The translations under genes were made by a program, and so were the position numbers. A stretch of 64,000 nucleotides of DNA from Muraenolepis orangiensis (taxonomy: Eukaryota > Chordata > Actinopteri > Gadiformes > Muraenolepididae), in contig CM050999.1 of assembly GCA_027704905.1 (NCBI GenBank), forward strand, positions 987,859 through 1,051,858. The letters are read 5' to 3'. Below the pieces are notes generated by a model that was not told where the DNA came from, ran no database searches, and worked only from the letters and a program-made list of their open reading frames with translations. Below, one piece after another: positions 17,341-31,486 of this stretch. Position 1 is the stretch's first letter; every line of letters starts with the position of its first letter.

Positions 17341-17618
17341 AGCTTGTTTCTCTCAGTGTGTTGTTCAGAGATCTCTCCGACAACACATGCAGGTCAAAAC
17401 TAAAAACATAAAATGGAGAAAAACATAATATATTCACTGAGACAACCATAATACATAAGAATATTAATATTATACTTTTTAATGAATCTGTATAACATCA
17501 GTTGGTTATTGAACATATATTTGCATGTTACCCAATACAATTAAGTTAAGACTTACTGTAAGGAGGAAGCTGCTGTTGCAGACAGTGTCTTTTGTAACTG
17601 TGGCAATTGTACATGTTT

Positions 17619-17629
17619 ACTTCCTCTTT
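17619..17629 (-). promoter_or_regulatory. PU.1/ETS consensus box upstream of L2
   Basis: The minus strand reads AAAGAGGAAGT, a classical PU.1 (Spi-1) site, about 60 bp before the GTAAGT donor of the 5' non-coding exon (17557/17556). It is conserved upstream of L4, L5 and L6. Confidence 0.6.
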
Positions 17630-17962
17630 ACGCAGTCTAATACTTGATCAAAAAACCTGATCAAATTCAGACTACATTAACATATGGTGGTGGTGCACAG
17701 GTGCCTTGATTGGTTGATGTCTTATTGTTTGAATGTCTTACGATAGGCTGTACCAACACACCAACAATCAAATCTTTTTTGAGTACTGTTTTGGAGATGT
17801 AAACTGCGGGAGGGAGCATTCCAATGTACTTGTTACAAATGGCCAATAAAAAGATCTTGTATCTTGTATCTTGTACTGCAAGCTGCGAATACAATTTGAT
17901 ATTCTCATCATGTATCAAACTCCTTAGTCAACAGTTTTTAAGCAGAATCACCACCTAACCTG
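17630..17962. other. Upstream region of L2 with LINE-tail motif, to the gap
   Basis: The first ~100 bp resemble the L4 upstream region. Then comes a CTTGTATCTTGTATCTTG-type tandem tail (17850-17880), a LINE 3' end also seen at 46560-46620. No gene is seen. Confidence 0.5.
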
Positions 17963-18962
17963 NNNNNNNNNNNNNNNNNNNNNNNNNNNNNNNNNNNNNN
18001 NNNNNNNNNNNNNNNNNNNNNNNNNNNNNNNNNNNNNNNNNNNNNNNNNNNNNNNNNNNNNNNNNNNNNNNNNNNNNNNNNNNNNNNNNNNNNNNNNNNN
18101 NNNNNNNNNNNNNNNNNNNNNNNNNNNNNNNNNNNNNNNNNNNNNNNNNNNNNNNNNNNNNNNNNNNNNNNNNNNNNNNNNNNNNNNNNNNNNNNNNNNN
18201 NNNNNNNNNNNNNNNNNNNNNNNNNNNNNNNNNNNNNNNNNNNNNNNNNNNNNNNNNNNNNNNNNNNNNNNNNNNNNNNNNNNNNNNNNNNNNNNNNNNN
18301 NNNNNNNNNNNNNNNNNNNNNNNNNNNNNNNNNNNNNNNNNNNNNNNNNNNNNNNNNNNNNNNNNNNNNNNNNNNNNNNNNNNNNNNNNNNNNNNNNNNN
18401 NNNNNNNNNNNNNNNNNNNNNNNNNNNNNNNNNNNNNNNNNNNNNNNNNNNNNNNNNNNNNNNNNNNNNNNNNNNNNNNNNNNNNNNNNNNNNNNNNNNN
18501 NNNNNNNNNNNNNNNNNNNNNNNNNNNNNNNNNNNNNNNNNNNNNNNNNNNNNNNNNNNNNNNNNNNNNNNNNNNNNNNNNNNNNNNNNNNNNNNNNNNN
18601 NNNNNNNNNNNNNNNNNNNNNNNNNNNNNNNNNNNNNNNNNNNNNNNNNNNNNNNNNNNNNNNNNNNNNNNNNNNNNNNNNNNNNNNNNNNNNNNNNNNN
18701 NNNNNNNNNNNNNNNNNNNNNNNNNNNNNNNNNNNNNNNNNNNNNNNNNNNNNNNNNNNNNNNNNNNNNNNNNNNNNNNNNNNNNNNNNNNNNNNNNNNN
18801 NNNNNNNNNNNNNNNNNNNNNNNNNNNNNNNNNNNNNNNNNNNNNNNNNNNNNNNNNNNNNNNNNNNNNNNNNNNNNNNNNNNNNNNNNNNNNNNNNNNN
18901 NNNNNNNNNNNNNNNNNNNNNNNNNNNNNNNNNNNNNNNNNNNNNNNNNNNNNNNNNNNNNN
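17963..18962. other. Assembly gap, 1000 N
   Basis: Exactly 1000 N. The sequence to the right starts inside an Ig exon at 'TACACCTGG', while the sequence to the left is the upstream region of minus-strand L2. The two sides are not shown to be adjacent. Confidence 0.99.
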
Positions 18963-20497
18963 TACACCTGGTTCAAGGAACATGAAGACTCAGTGACACA
19001 ATCAGGACAGAACTACACCATCACTAATGTCACCCCTGAGCTTGGAGGACATTATTACTGCCAAGCTCATAATGCAATCGGACGTCACAATTCCACCTTG
19101 TTGTTCGTTAATGTGACGGGTAATTTTTCCTTTAAGAGAGATCACTGTTTAAAGGAGCAACCAAACTCTTGAATGAAACCTCAGCAAAATCCTGGCTGAA
19201 ATCCAGTGTTGACACTTTGGTGCTGTGTGAGCACCCTGGTTAAACATGTATCACATTTATAATATGTATTCATCAATTTGAGATGTCTTACATTTCATTG
19301 TCCTATAAATATGGAGTTTTTGGTCATTATACTGCATTACTTCTGGTCCTGATATTTTTGTAACCTTCTAATGGTAAGTTCACATGAATCAAGTGTTGAA
19401 TCACTGCTTTTCAGAGACATCATCATCAACATATTTAGTAAGAACTGTTGCTGTCTTACTGGTCACCATACTCCTGCTATTCCTTTGGATGAGGTAAGAT
19501 ATTCTTATTCTCTCCCTCTATCGCTCTCTCTCTCTCTCTTTCCCTCTCTTGTGTTTAACATTAATTTCTTCTGCTGCTTCTTTATCTTTATGTTCTGTTC
19601 ACCAGAAGAAAGAGAGCTTCCAGAAAAGCACATGTCCCGGGAGGAAGGCCAGATATCGTGGTGGAGGTGAGCGACAAGAACCCATTTTTCACTAACACAG
19701 CCATTACTAAGACACACAGTGCAGCTACCCCAAGGCCACGCCTCCAAACAGTAGAGCTACCCCCCGAGGCCACGCCCCCAAACAGTAGAGCTACCCCCGA
19801 GGCCACGCCCCCAAACAGCAGAGCTACCCCCGAGGCCAAGCACCTAAACATTGGAGCTACCTGGAGGCCAAGCCCCCAAACAACATCATGTGCATCAACA
19901 ACGTGTCGTTCTTTAGCTGGCTCTGTTACTTTTCAGACGATGCAGATATAATGGCCAAGAGCTGAGCTCAAAGAGAAATCATTAAGCTATGTTCTATTTT
20001 TAAGAGATTACTGCCTCATACAAGCGTTGAGAAACTCCTGGACAAGTTGCGCCATTTGTCCAATTTGGATGATTAAATGTACTCTTCTGTCCTCTCAGTC
20101 ACTTCCTGTTCCTGTGTATGACAACTTCTCAACTCTGACCAATCGCTCGGCTGCTGCAGCACAAAGAGAACCAATGGAAGAGCAGGATGATCTTCACTTT
20201 GCCAACATCTACACTTCCTGCTCAGAGAACCAGGTCCAACCAGATCAGAAAGAGCAGGTCCTTTACTCTTTGGTCAACATTAAAAGACCCAATGATGTCC
20301 CTGAGTAAGCATCTCTTCATAATTCTAGACCAAAATTAAACTTCAACAATGTGTGGGACTTCATCAACCCAAGGGAGACTTTGAGGAGGACATTTCTAAA
20401 TCTATGTAACATAAACTGAAGTTCCTAACTTCTCATTATCTCTTTTTCACTTCTTCTTTTCAGGGACAGTGACCAGTTATACAGCACCATCGAATAA
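18963..20497 (+). CDS. cd22-like: CD22/Siglec-like receptor L3, 3' end only
   Basis: Exons: 18963-19119 (rest of the membrane-proximal Ig, 'GGHYYCQAHNAIG'), 19415-19493 transmembrane, 19606-19666 juxtamembrane, 20099-20304 tyrosine-motif exon, 20464-20497 last exon with TAA. Phases and splice sites are intact. The 5' part is lost in the gap. Oddities: the transmembrane segment starts 'YLVRTVAVLLV', with an Arg where L2 and L4 have Gly. The membrane-proximal ITIM reads 'LHFANI', its tyrosine changed to Phe (TTT at 20198-20200), so it cannot be phosphorylated. 'VLYSLV' and the C-terminal 'QLYSTI' remain. The protein ends earlier than L4 ('STIE' then stop) because of a one-base difference. Confidence 0.85.
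19735..19870. repeat. ~34-bp minisatellite in receptor intron 9 (L3)
   Basis: About four units of the C-rich repeat follow the juxtamembrane exon. Read through from that exon, the frame stays open to 19951 as a Pro/Thr-rich tail. Confidence 0.8.
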
Positions 20498-20732
20498 ACA
20501 ATCCAGAGTTTAAATCAGCATGATTTAGATAGTGGGTTGGCTTTGTAAGTGGGTGTACTTTAATGTGTCTCATTCATTCAGTGTAAAATGTCCGATTGTT
20601 TTTCTGCATGTCGTATAGGCTTCTACTTGTGATGGCCCTGCTCCTGTGAGGGCAGGTCCTAAAGGCACCACCTGCTGGTTGTCTGAACGTACTGCACCTG
20701 TAAGAGCAGGTGGTTGTGAGTGTCAGTTAACA

Positions 20733-20955
20733 GGCGGCAGTATAGCTCAGGAGGTAGAACGGTTGCCTCACAACCGGAAGGTTGCTGGTTGGATCCGTGG
20801 CTTCTCCTAGCAAAAAAAACTGTTGAGGTATCCTTGAGACCCTAACCCTAACTGCTCCCCGGGCGCTGTATAAATAGCTGACCGCTGCTCTTAATACTAG
20901 GATGGGTTAAATGCAGAGAAATTCCTTTTGCTGTACAGCAAGTATTTGAATAATT
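20733..20955 (+). mobile_element. tRNA-derived SINE (unit of L3)
   Basis: The tRNA-like head has an A-box-like 'TAGCTCAGGAGG' and B-box-like 'GGTTGGATCC', followed by a body ending near 'GCTGTACAGCAAG'. It lies in the putative 3' UTR. Confidence 0.75.
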
Positions 20956-21520
20956 ATATAGTGGCACTACTTATTGGTTTGTATTTTAGATGACAACTCC
21001 CTCTTTATGTTAAACACGTGCTATTGCATGTATAATATCAGATTGGCTGATAGGGTTACACCTGCTGAGGCTACACACCTGGCCTCTGTCCGCAAATTCA
21101 AACTGAATGGAAGGGGTCCCTGAATGAAGCTGAAACCATTTTCTAATGGTGGGGGTCACACTTACACCTGGTGGTATACTAAAATACATAATATGATGTA
21201 ATATGAGGTCTTTAAAGGCTTGTGGCTTCCCCTCATCCTATCTTTCTCTGCTGCTGTCCAGGGATGCCTTCCAATAGTCTGTCTACAGCGGTTCCCCTCT
21301 GGCTTTCTGCTAAATCTCCATAAGTGTTCCTTGATCTTCATTGTACTGACGTGCCGTCTTGGGCACTGAGGTTGATACATCAGTGGATCCTCATATTGGT
21401 TTCTGTTGTTCTGCTTTACACACAAACCTTATTGCTCCATATGTACATGTCACCCTTACATCTCAGGACCTGACCTGCATTCCCCATTTAGATATGTGTT
21501 GTAATCTTTTGATTTCTGTC

Positions 21521-21526
21521 AATAAA
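21521..21526 (+). promoter_or_regulatory. Candidate polyadenylation signal of receptor L3
   Basis: AATAAA about 1.0 kb after the stop, in sequence shared with L2 and L4. Confidence 0.4.
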
Positions 21527-21678
21527 AACCTGATGAACTACTACCTTTACTGTTTTGTGGTCGGTTTATGGTTGCGACGGCTTGAAGATGTCGTAACACA
21601 CTCTTAAATTATACAAAGAATGGGATCTCACCAAGTTATGTTTAAGCTGTGAATGTTAAGCCACACACGGATTGTTGT

Positions 21679-22420
21679 TTGCGGAACCCCGGGGGATAGT
21701 GCAGAAAGAGTCTGAGGCAAAAAGGAGTTTAGAACCCGTAGGCGTCTTTATTCAGATAAAGCTCCAAGGAATAAACTGATATGAGGTGTCAACAATCAAC
21801 TATGTGTGTGTCAATTATTGAAGTAAATAATACAATGTGTAAAGCGACTTACGTGAGTGTAACATTGAAATCCAAACAGGGGGTGTTGTATAATGTGCTG
21901 CGGGGAGAAGGCTGAAGTCCAAAATACGAACACAAAAACATCCAGCGGTAAAAAAAAAAATAATCAAAGTAGAAAAATCCAACAAAGGAATAAACGAGAA
22001 AAATAGTCTAACGAGGAAATACCAGGAATCCACAGGAGATCAAGACAGGGTATTCACTGGGGAACACGGAGGAGTATTGCCAGAGAGTCTCGGGTTGAAC
22101 AACGGGAAAGTTCTGGCAACGAGTGACAGGGGAGCGGAGTCTAAATAATAGGGAGCCTGATTGGGAATAGGGAACAGGTGCGCTGACGTGACTACGGTCT
22201 TCTGGGACGGAGTGTTCTGGGTGTAGTAACCCCAGGTGGCAGAGAGGGGGAGGCAGAGGAGCGTGGCTGGAGAGGAGAGTCCTCTAACCATAGACCATAT
22301 ACTGTAGAGCCAATAAGAGCTCTTAGCCTATTTGTGAAGCCCAACCATAGACCATATACCGTAGAGCCAATGAGAGCTCTTAGCCTATTGGTTGAGCCCA
22401 ACAACAGACTATATAACATA
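21679..22420 (-). mobile_element. Probable solo LTR (unit of L3)
   Basis: Reverse-oriented copy of the block at 9600-10327, with the same two ~70-bp leader repeats (22285-22420). No retroelement genes adjoin it. Confidence 0.45.
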
Positions 22421-22669
22421 AATATCTTTGGGGTCAGAAGTGAAAATGGGGTCTGGGATCATGGACCAAAGAGTTGTTGAACCGCCGGGGAGACGATGTG
22501 ACGATGAGGGCTGTGATGTAATTTCTGCCGGACGGTGACAATGGTGGAACTTAGAGACATGATGATGATGATGATGTCACCTTCCTCCTGTGGCAAGCAG
22601 GGGACCTGAGGGCCACCAATGTGTGTGTGTGTGTGTGTGTGTACTCACACACACCAAATACAAAACCAA

Positions 22670-22673
<4 letters not shown>

Positions 22674-22755
<82 letters not shown>

Positions 22756-22885
22756 AGACGTCATTGCCCTCCATCACCACCACCACCACCACCACCACCA
22801 CCACCACCATCACCACCACTACCACCACCACAAACTCCACCACCACCACCACCAACACCTCCACCACCACCACCTCCTCTTAACG
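22674..22885. repeat. (CT)n followed by (CAC)n tract upstream of P2
   Basis: About 80 bp of CT, a short spacer, then CAC/ACC trinucleotides. This is the counterpart of 8904-9379 in reverse, but with the ~110-bp spacer between the two tracts reduced to a few bases. Confidence 0.95.
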
Positions 22886-24002
22886 ACCGGACACAGATAC
22901 AAACACATAACACATGAACAACACACAGATACACACACGATACACAACACACAAACAACTCAAAAATACGCACATGAAACACAACACATGAACAGCAGAG
23001 TGGATGAGACCGGCGCTGCCCAGCAGCAGCTGGAGGGAGTCCGACCTGGACGGCCCTTCGCTGGCACCCTCCCCCAAAAAGGTTATTAACTATAATGTTT
23101 AATTAGTTATTTCATAGATTCACCGTAAAGAAAGACAGGTCATTAAGAAGCATTAGTGTGGATTATCAATAATAAGAATGATAGTATTTCATATGCTTTA
23201 TGTCCTTCACTTCCTTTTGACGCGCCAACTCGCTTCAACGCAACACGCGCATCGCCACGCCCGCCCGGAGACCCCGCCTCTCTCCCCCTTCCACACCCAG
23301 CCAATCATCGGACGCATCTGCATCCCCCCCACCAGCATTTGTCATCATGCGCCTGCAGAACCCCCACTGGGCCGGGGCTCCTGTGGCCCCTCCCCGGGGG
23401 CTGGGGATGGGCGGGGATATCCCAATAGCCCCGCCCACACTCCGAGACATCCCGCCCCCTTCTGACTTCCGGCCCGCCATGTATGGCGAAGGTGGGTGTA
23501 TATATGTATATATATACATGTACAATACTAAAGAAGAGCATGCTGTTAAACTAAAGTACTACAAAAAATGACAACATTTCAGCTATCAAAAGAAGGCCAG
23601 TTTTAAATTTGCCAGTCACCAAATCTACCAAACACTCTTAGTATTCGTGTGCAAACCGTGTGTTCCTCCTCCTCTGACCCCTGGTTATCAGGTATGTTTG
23701 AGTGAAGACGTGAGGTATTTTGTCCCTGCAGAGCTACCATTCCATCCTGCGACGCACTAAGAAGCAGCAGAAGTCTGTGGGGCGGCATGCTCGCCTCAAC
23801 CCCCTGGTCCTGCTGCTGGACGGGGTGCTGGTCAGGGAGCTGGAGACCATCCAGAAGGCTGTGCAGGAGGTAGGGGTGTGTGTGTGTGTGTGTTTATGTG
23901 TGTATTTGTGTGTGTGTGATCCCCATGTTCCATAAGACCAATGAACATCATATCACTATCAGTGTTTATGAAGAGACATCAAAGACCTTCTCCTCTCTAG
24001 AT

Positions 24003-27477
<3,475 letters not shown>

Positions 27478-28772
27478 CTCTAGATGACTGATCCAAACCA
27501 GCAACCAACAACAAGGGCATCACGTTGCACCACAACGCCATCTGTGGAGGTCACTACAACGTTGTGGACTTCCTGGTTCGCATCGAAGCCAACGTCAGCG
27601 CCCCGGACAGCCATGGCTGGTAAATAACCTGTCCTGCATCCTGGCAATGCTGTCGCTATAGCGACAACACTGTCACCACACTAGCAACAACACTGTCACC
27701 ACACTAGCAACAACACTGTCACCACACTAGCAACCGCATGCCTACAGCACCAATACTGTCACTATAGCAACAGTCCCCCCCCCTCCCAGTCAGGCTGGTC
27801 ACTGAGAGTGATGGGACCAGTGCCGCACAGAAGTGTGACCCCTACACCCCGGGTTACGAGGAGTGTGAGAACTTCCTGAGAGGTGAGGAGGAGAAAGAGC
27901 AGGAGTAGGAGAAGGAGGAGGAGGAGGAAGAGAAGGAGGACACATACTTGCACACACATTGCACAATACACACACACACACACACACACACACAGCGACT
28001 CACATACACATTGAAACGCTTGCCCCTAAAAATAACAATGCAAATCATCATCCAGAGCACCCACACTATTCCTCTTCATTCCTCTGAACTGAGAGAAAGA
28101 GAGAGAGAGACAGAAACGAGCCTTCACCCTGAACCCTGTAGCAGAAGAAGCATTAGCCCTACCCCTGATCCCCCCCCCAGGTGTGGAGGAGGCAATGGGT
28201 GCCGATAACAGCGGGGTGATCTACGCCCTGTGGAGCTACCCGACGCAGGCGGCCGACGAGCGAGGGGGACATGGTGACCATCCTGCAGAGGCCCGACGGT
28301 GTAGACTGGTGGTGGGCCTCGCTCTGCAGCCGCGAGGGCTTCGTGCCGAACAACTACTTCGGGGTACCAATTATTATTGCTTTGATTTTAGGATTATTTG
28401 TATTTTTTATTTTATTCTGGATGATATTTGGGTGTTTCTGTGTATGCTTATGGATGGTGGAAGGGATAAATGGAGATACGGTCCTATTCAAAGCGAGACT
28501 ACATTGGTGCTGAACAAGATTGTAGTTGCTACAAATATGAGGTGAAAATTGTGGGCTTTGGGTTATAGAATAAAATAATGATATGGTCAGGTTTCGGGTT
28601 ATGAGAGCAATATTTTCTCCCTTTTAGTTGTTGGTTAGTTGTTTGAGCACCGTGCAGCTGAGATACAATGTGCTGAAGAACTTCGGCCTAACTCCTTAAA
28701 TTCATGCAGGAATGTTTTGTCTGTCGGTTCCTGCAGCTGTTCCCAAAGGTCCGTCCCACGTCTCTGTGTTGA

Positions 28773-30385
28773 TGGGCTGGTGGATCAGAGGTCGATGTTG
28801 TCTCGTCTACACCATGTCCCTCCACCAGGGGGAGCCGGGGAGGCCTGGCCTTTACCAGTAGACAGGAGGACACGAGGACGAGCTGGAAGGGACTTCAACT
28901 GATATGCAACTAGATCAAAATCGCTACAACTGTGAAAAGTACAAGAAGAGTTTGGCGTTTCGTTGAAAGCAAATGGAGGTGGAAAAAAGTGTTTAAAACT
29001 AAAGTTTGAATCCTCACCAGGTGTCCGTGGGAACTGTAAGAAACTTGAACGTGTCAGTTGTTGTTGTTTGGATTGGAGATATTTTCCCCCCGCCAGACAG
29101 GCTGGATCTGTTTCGGACCCGTCGTGGTACGCCTGTGATGGAAGGGTGTTGCTTCAATTTAGGGATGCATGAAATACCCCAAAATAATAATCTAATACAC
29201 GGCCCAAATCTCAGAGGTCCACAGTGGAGCTCGGCTGGTCACGGCTGAGTTTTGAACCTGCTTTTTCCTGTCCAGAGCGAGCAGGGTACACAGCGGCCTA
29301 CACAGTGAGTTTAATGTTGAAGCGTGACGTATCCAGTCAAACGTATTAGGCTATAGATTAGGGCAGGACATGGTAGCCTACGCATGTTAATTCACTAAAT
29401 ATTGTGTAGTTTATATTTATATTTTATATAGCAGGACACTGATACATTATTCACCTAGCGGCCATATCGGATAGTTATGTGCAGTGATCCAAGCCCTCTC
29501 TTTTCCTCAGTTTATGACGTGTTTATGTGTTAGAATCTGAATCATGTGAGGGCGAAAGAGGAATTTTGATGCCTCATAGGACAGAAATCCTCAGTATCCT
29601 GTTTTTTTCTCTATTGAGGGTTAATGTATTTTAGTAAATGTTTAATAATAAACATTACGAATACAATCACAATGTATGTCATTATGAAGATAACAACTTT
29701 TACAACTAGGGGGCGGTAGATAACCGCATTTACGCATTTTGATGCGTAATCAAACTAATATATATATTGTGTATATATATATATATATATATATATTTAT
29801 TTATTTTTATCCACAGGACACTTTAACCACTGATTGTTTCATGTAAAAAATATCAATTATTTCTGTAGAATGTGTAATTACTGCAAACTATTTTAATTAG
29901 ATGTAACTCCAGCCATATTCATTCCTTTTTGGAAAATCTAAATTCTATATCAATATTCTATATCTATGTGCTGGTTTTAATAAGAGGAGAGCTTGTTTTC
30001 TGTGTTAGAGGCTTACAAGCAGAGACCACATCCAATTGCAGACACGGAACACAGAGGGATGTCCTTATATATAATGATATAATGATAAATACATAAGTTA
30101 TGAGGAACAAACACATCCAAATATATTCTTAACGTATCAAAACACTGGTTGTGAGCTGGTTCCAGGGGTACACAGATATGTTCTGGCCAGCTTGCTCAGA
30201 GCGGGGTTTTGGCATGTATTTCAATGTTTAAACTAGGGTAAATATGCCAAAGAGCTCTAAATACTAATAATGAGGGCTGGAAATCAGGTAACAGACTCCA
30301 GTTATGATGTATGATTTATTCGCCTGCTGTTCAACAATGACTTCTATTTCTCAAGTGGTTTTGATAAACATATCCATGAATTGGT
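28773..30385. other. Shared non-coding block (unit of P2/L4)
   Basis: Counterpart of 3337-4914 and 57705-59330. It includes an AT tract near 29757-29800. Open frames here occur on both strands and are not supported by splice or family evidence. Confidence 0.6.
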
Positions 30386-30600
30386 TTCTCTGGTTCCACT
30401 ATTCAATCTTCAATGGGTTATGTTCCTCTGGTTCCACTATTCAATCTTCAATGGGTTATGATCCTCTGGTTCCACTACTTGCTCTTCAATGGGTTATGTT
30501 CCTCTGGTTCCACTTCTTGCTCTTCAATGGGTTATGTTCCTCTGGTTCCAATTCTTGCTCTTCAATGGGTTATGTTCCTCTGGTTCCACTGTTTGATCTT
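30386..30600 (+). repeat. 38-bp minisatellite, about 5.5 units (array 2)
   Basis: Same 38-bp unit as array 1, in plus orientation, with a variant ('ATTCAATC') in the first units. It abuts the LINE tail at 30601. Confidence 0.95.
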
Positions 30601-30830
30601 GAGTCAAGTCAAGTCAAGTTTATTGTCACTTCACAGTTTACACAAGTATAAAGCAGTGAGTGAAAATCTTATGTGCAATACCGAACAACGACAAAAAACA
30701 GAATACAATAAAATAATTATAAAATGCAATATATCGGCACAGAAAAAGAGCAATATGTATATATAAATCAATATAATAATAAAATATATACCCATACGTT
30801 TGTATTTCATTGCCAATAAGAGCACTCACT
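30601..30830 (-). mobile_element. LINE 3' tail fragment next to array 2
   Basis: (CAAGT)n start followed by 'TTTATTGTCACTTCACAG'; reverse complement of the fragment at 2440-2623. Confidence 0.6.
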
Positions 30831-30930
30831 CTATAAGTTATATTAAATCCATTGTATTAAACAGGAATCCTTAGTGTCAGGCTTTGTGGCTGGTCGTGTG
30901 TGTGACCTGCTTTTCACTGAGGCTCTCCAG

Positions 30931-31065
<135 letters not shown>

Positions 31066-31193
31066 ACACACCCACACGCCTATAGTAAGACATTGAAACA
31101 GTAAGACATCAACCAATCAAGGTAGCTGTGCACCACCACCATCTGTTGTGGTCAGAATTTTTTCAGGTTTTTTTATCCAATATTTGCCTGCAT

Positions 31194-31204
31194 AAAGAGG
31201 AAGT
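31194..31204 (+). promoter_or_regulatory. PU.1/ETS consensus box upstream of L4
   Basis: AAAGAGGAAGT lies 65 bp before the GTAAGT donor of a 5' non-coding exon (ends 31269). A CCAAT stands at about 31177. No TATA box is evident. PU.1-driven TATA-less promoters are known for B-cell and myeloid genes. Confidence 0.6.
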
Positions 31205-31486
31205 AAACATGTACGTTTGGTTAACCAGTTAACACAGACACTTTCTGCAACAGCAGCTTCCTCCTTACAGTAAGTCTTAACTGCACTTTTATTGGGTAAC
31301 ATACAAACATATGTTCAATAACCAACTGATGTTATAGAGATTCATTAAAAAGTATAATATTAATATTCTTATGTATTATGGTTTTCTCAGTGAAAATATT
31401 ATGTTTTTCTGCTTTTTATGTTTTTAGTTTTGACCTGCATGTGTTGTCGAGGAGATCTCTGAACAACACACTGAGAGAAACAAGCT

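Noticed and set aside
17948..18983. Open frames of about 340 codons
   Set aside because: They consist of N. The same applies to frames over 50676-51981.
20733..20810. tRNA gene
   Set aside because: The A and B box-like motifs are followed by a SINE body, the B box is degenerate and the cloverleaf is poor. It recurs at the same place in three units.
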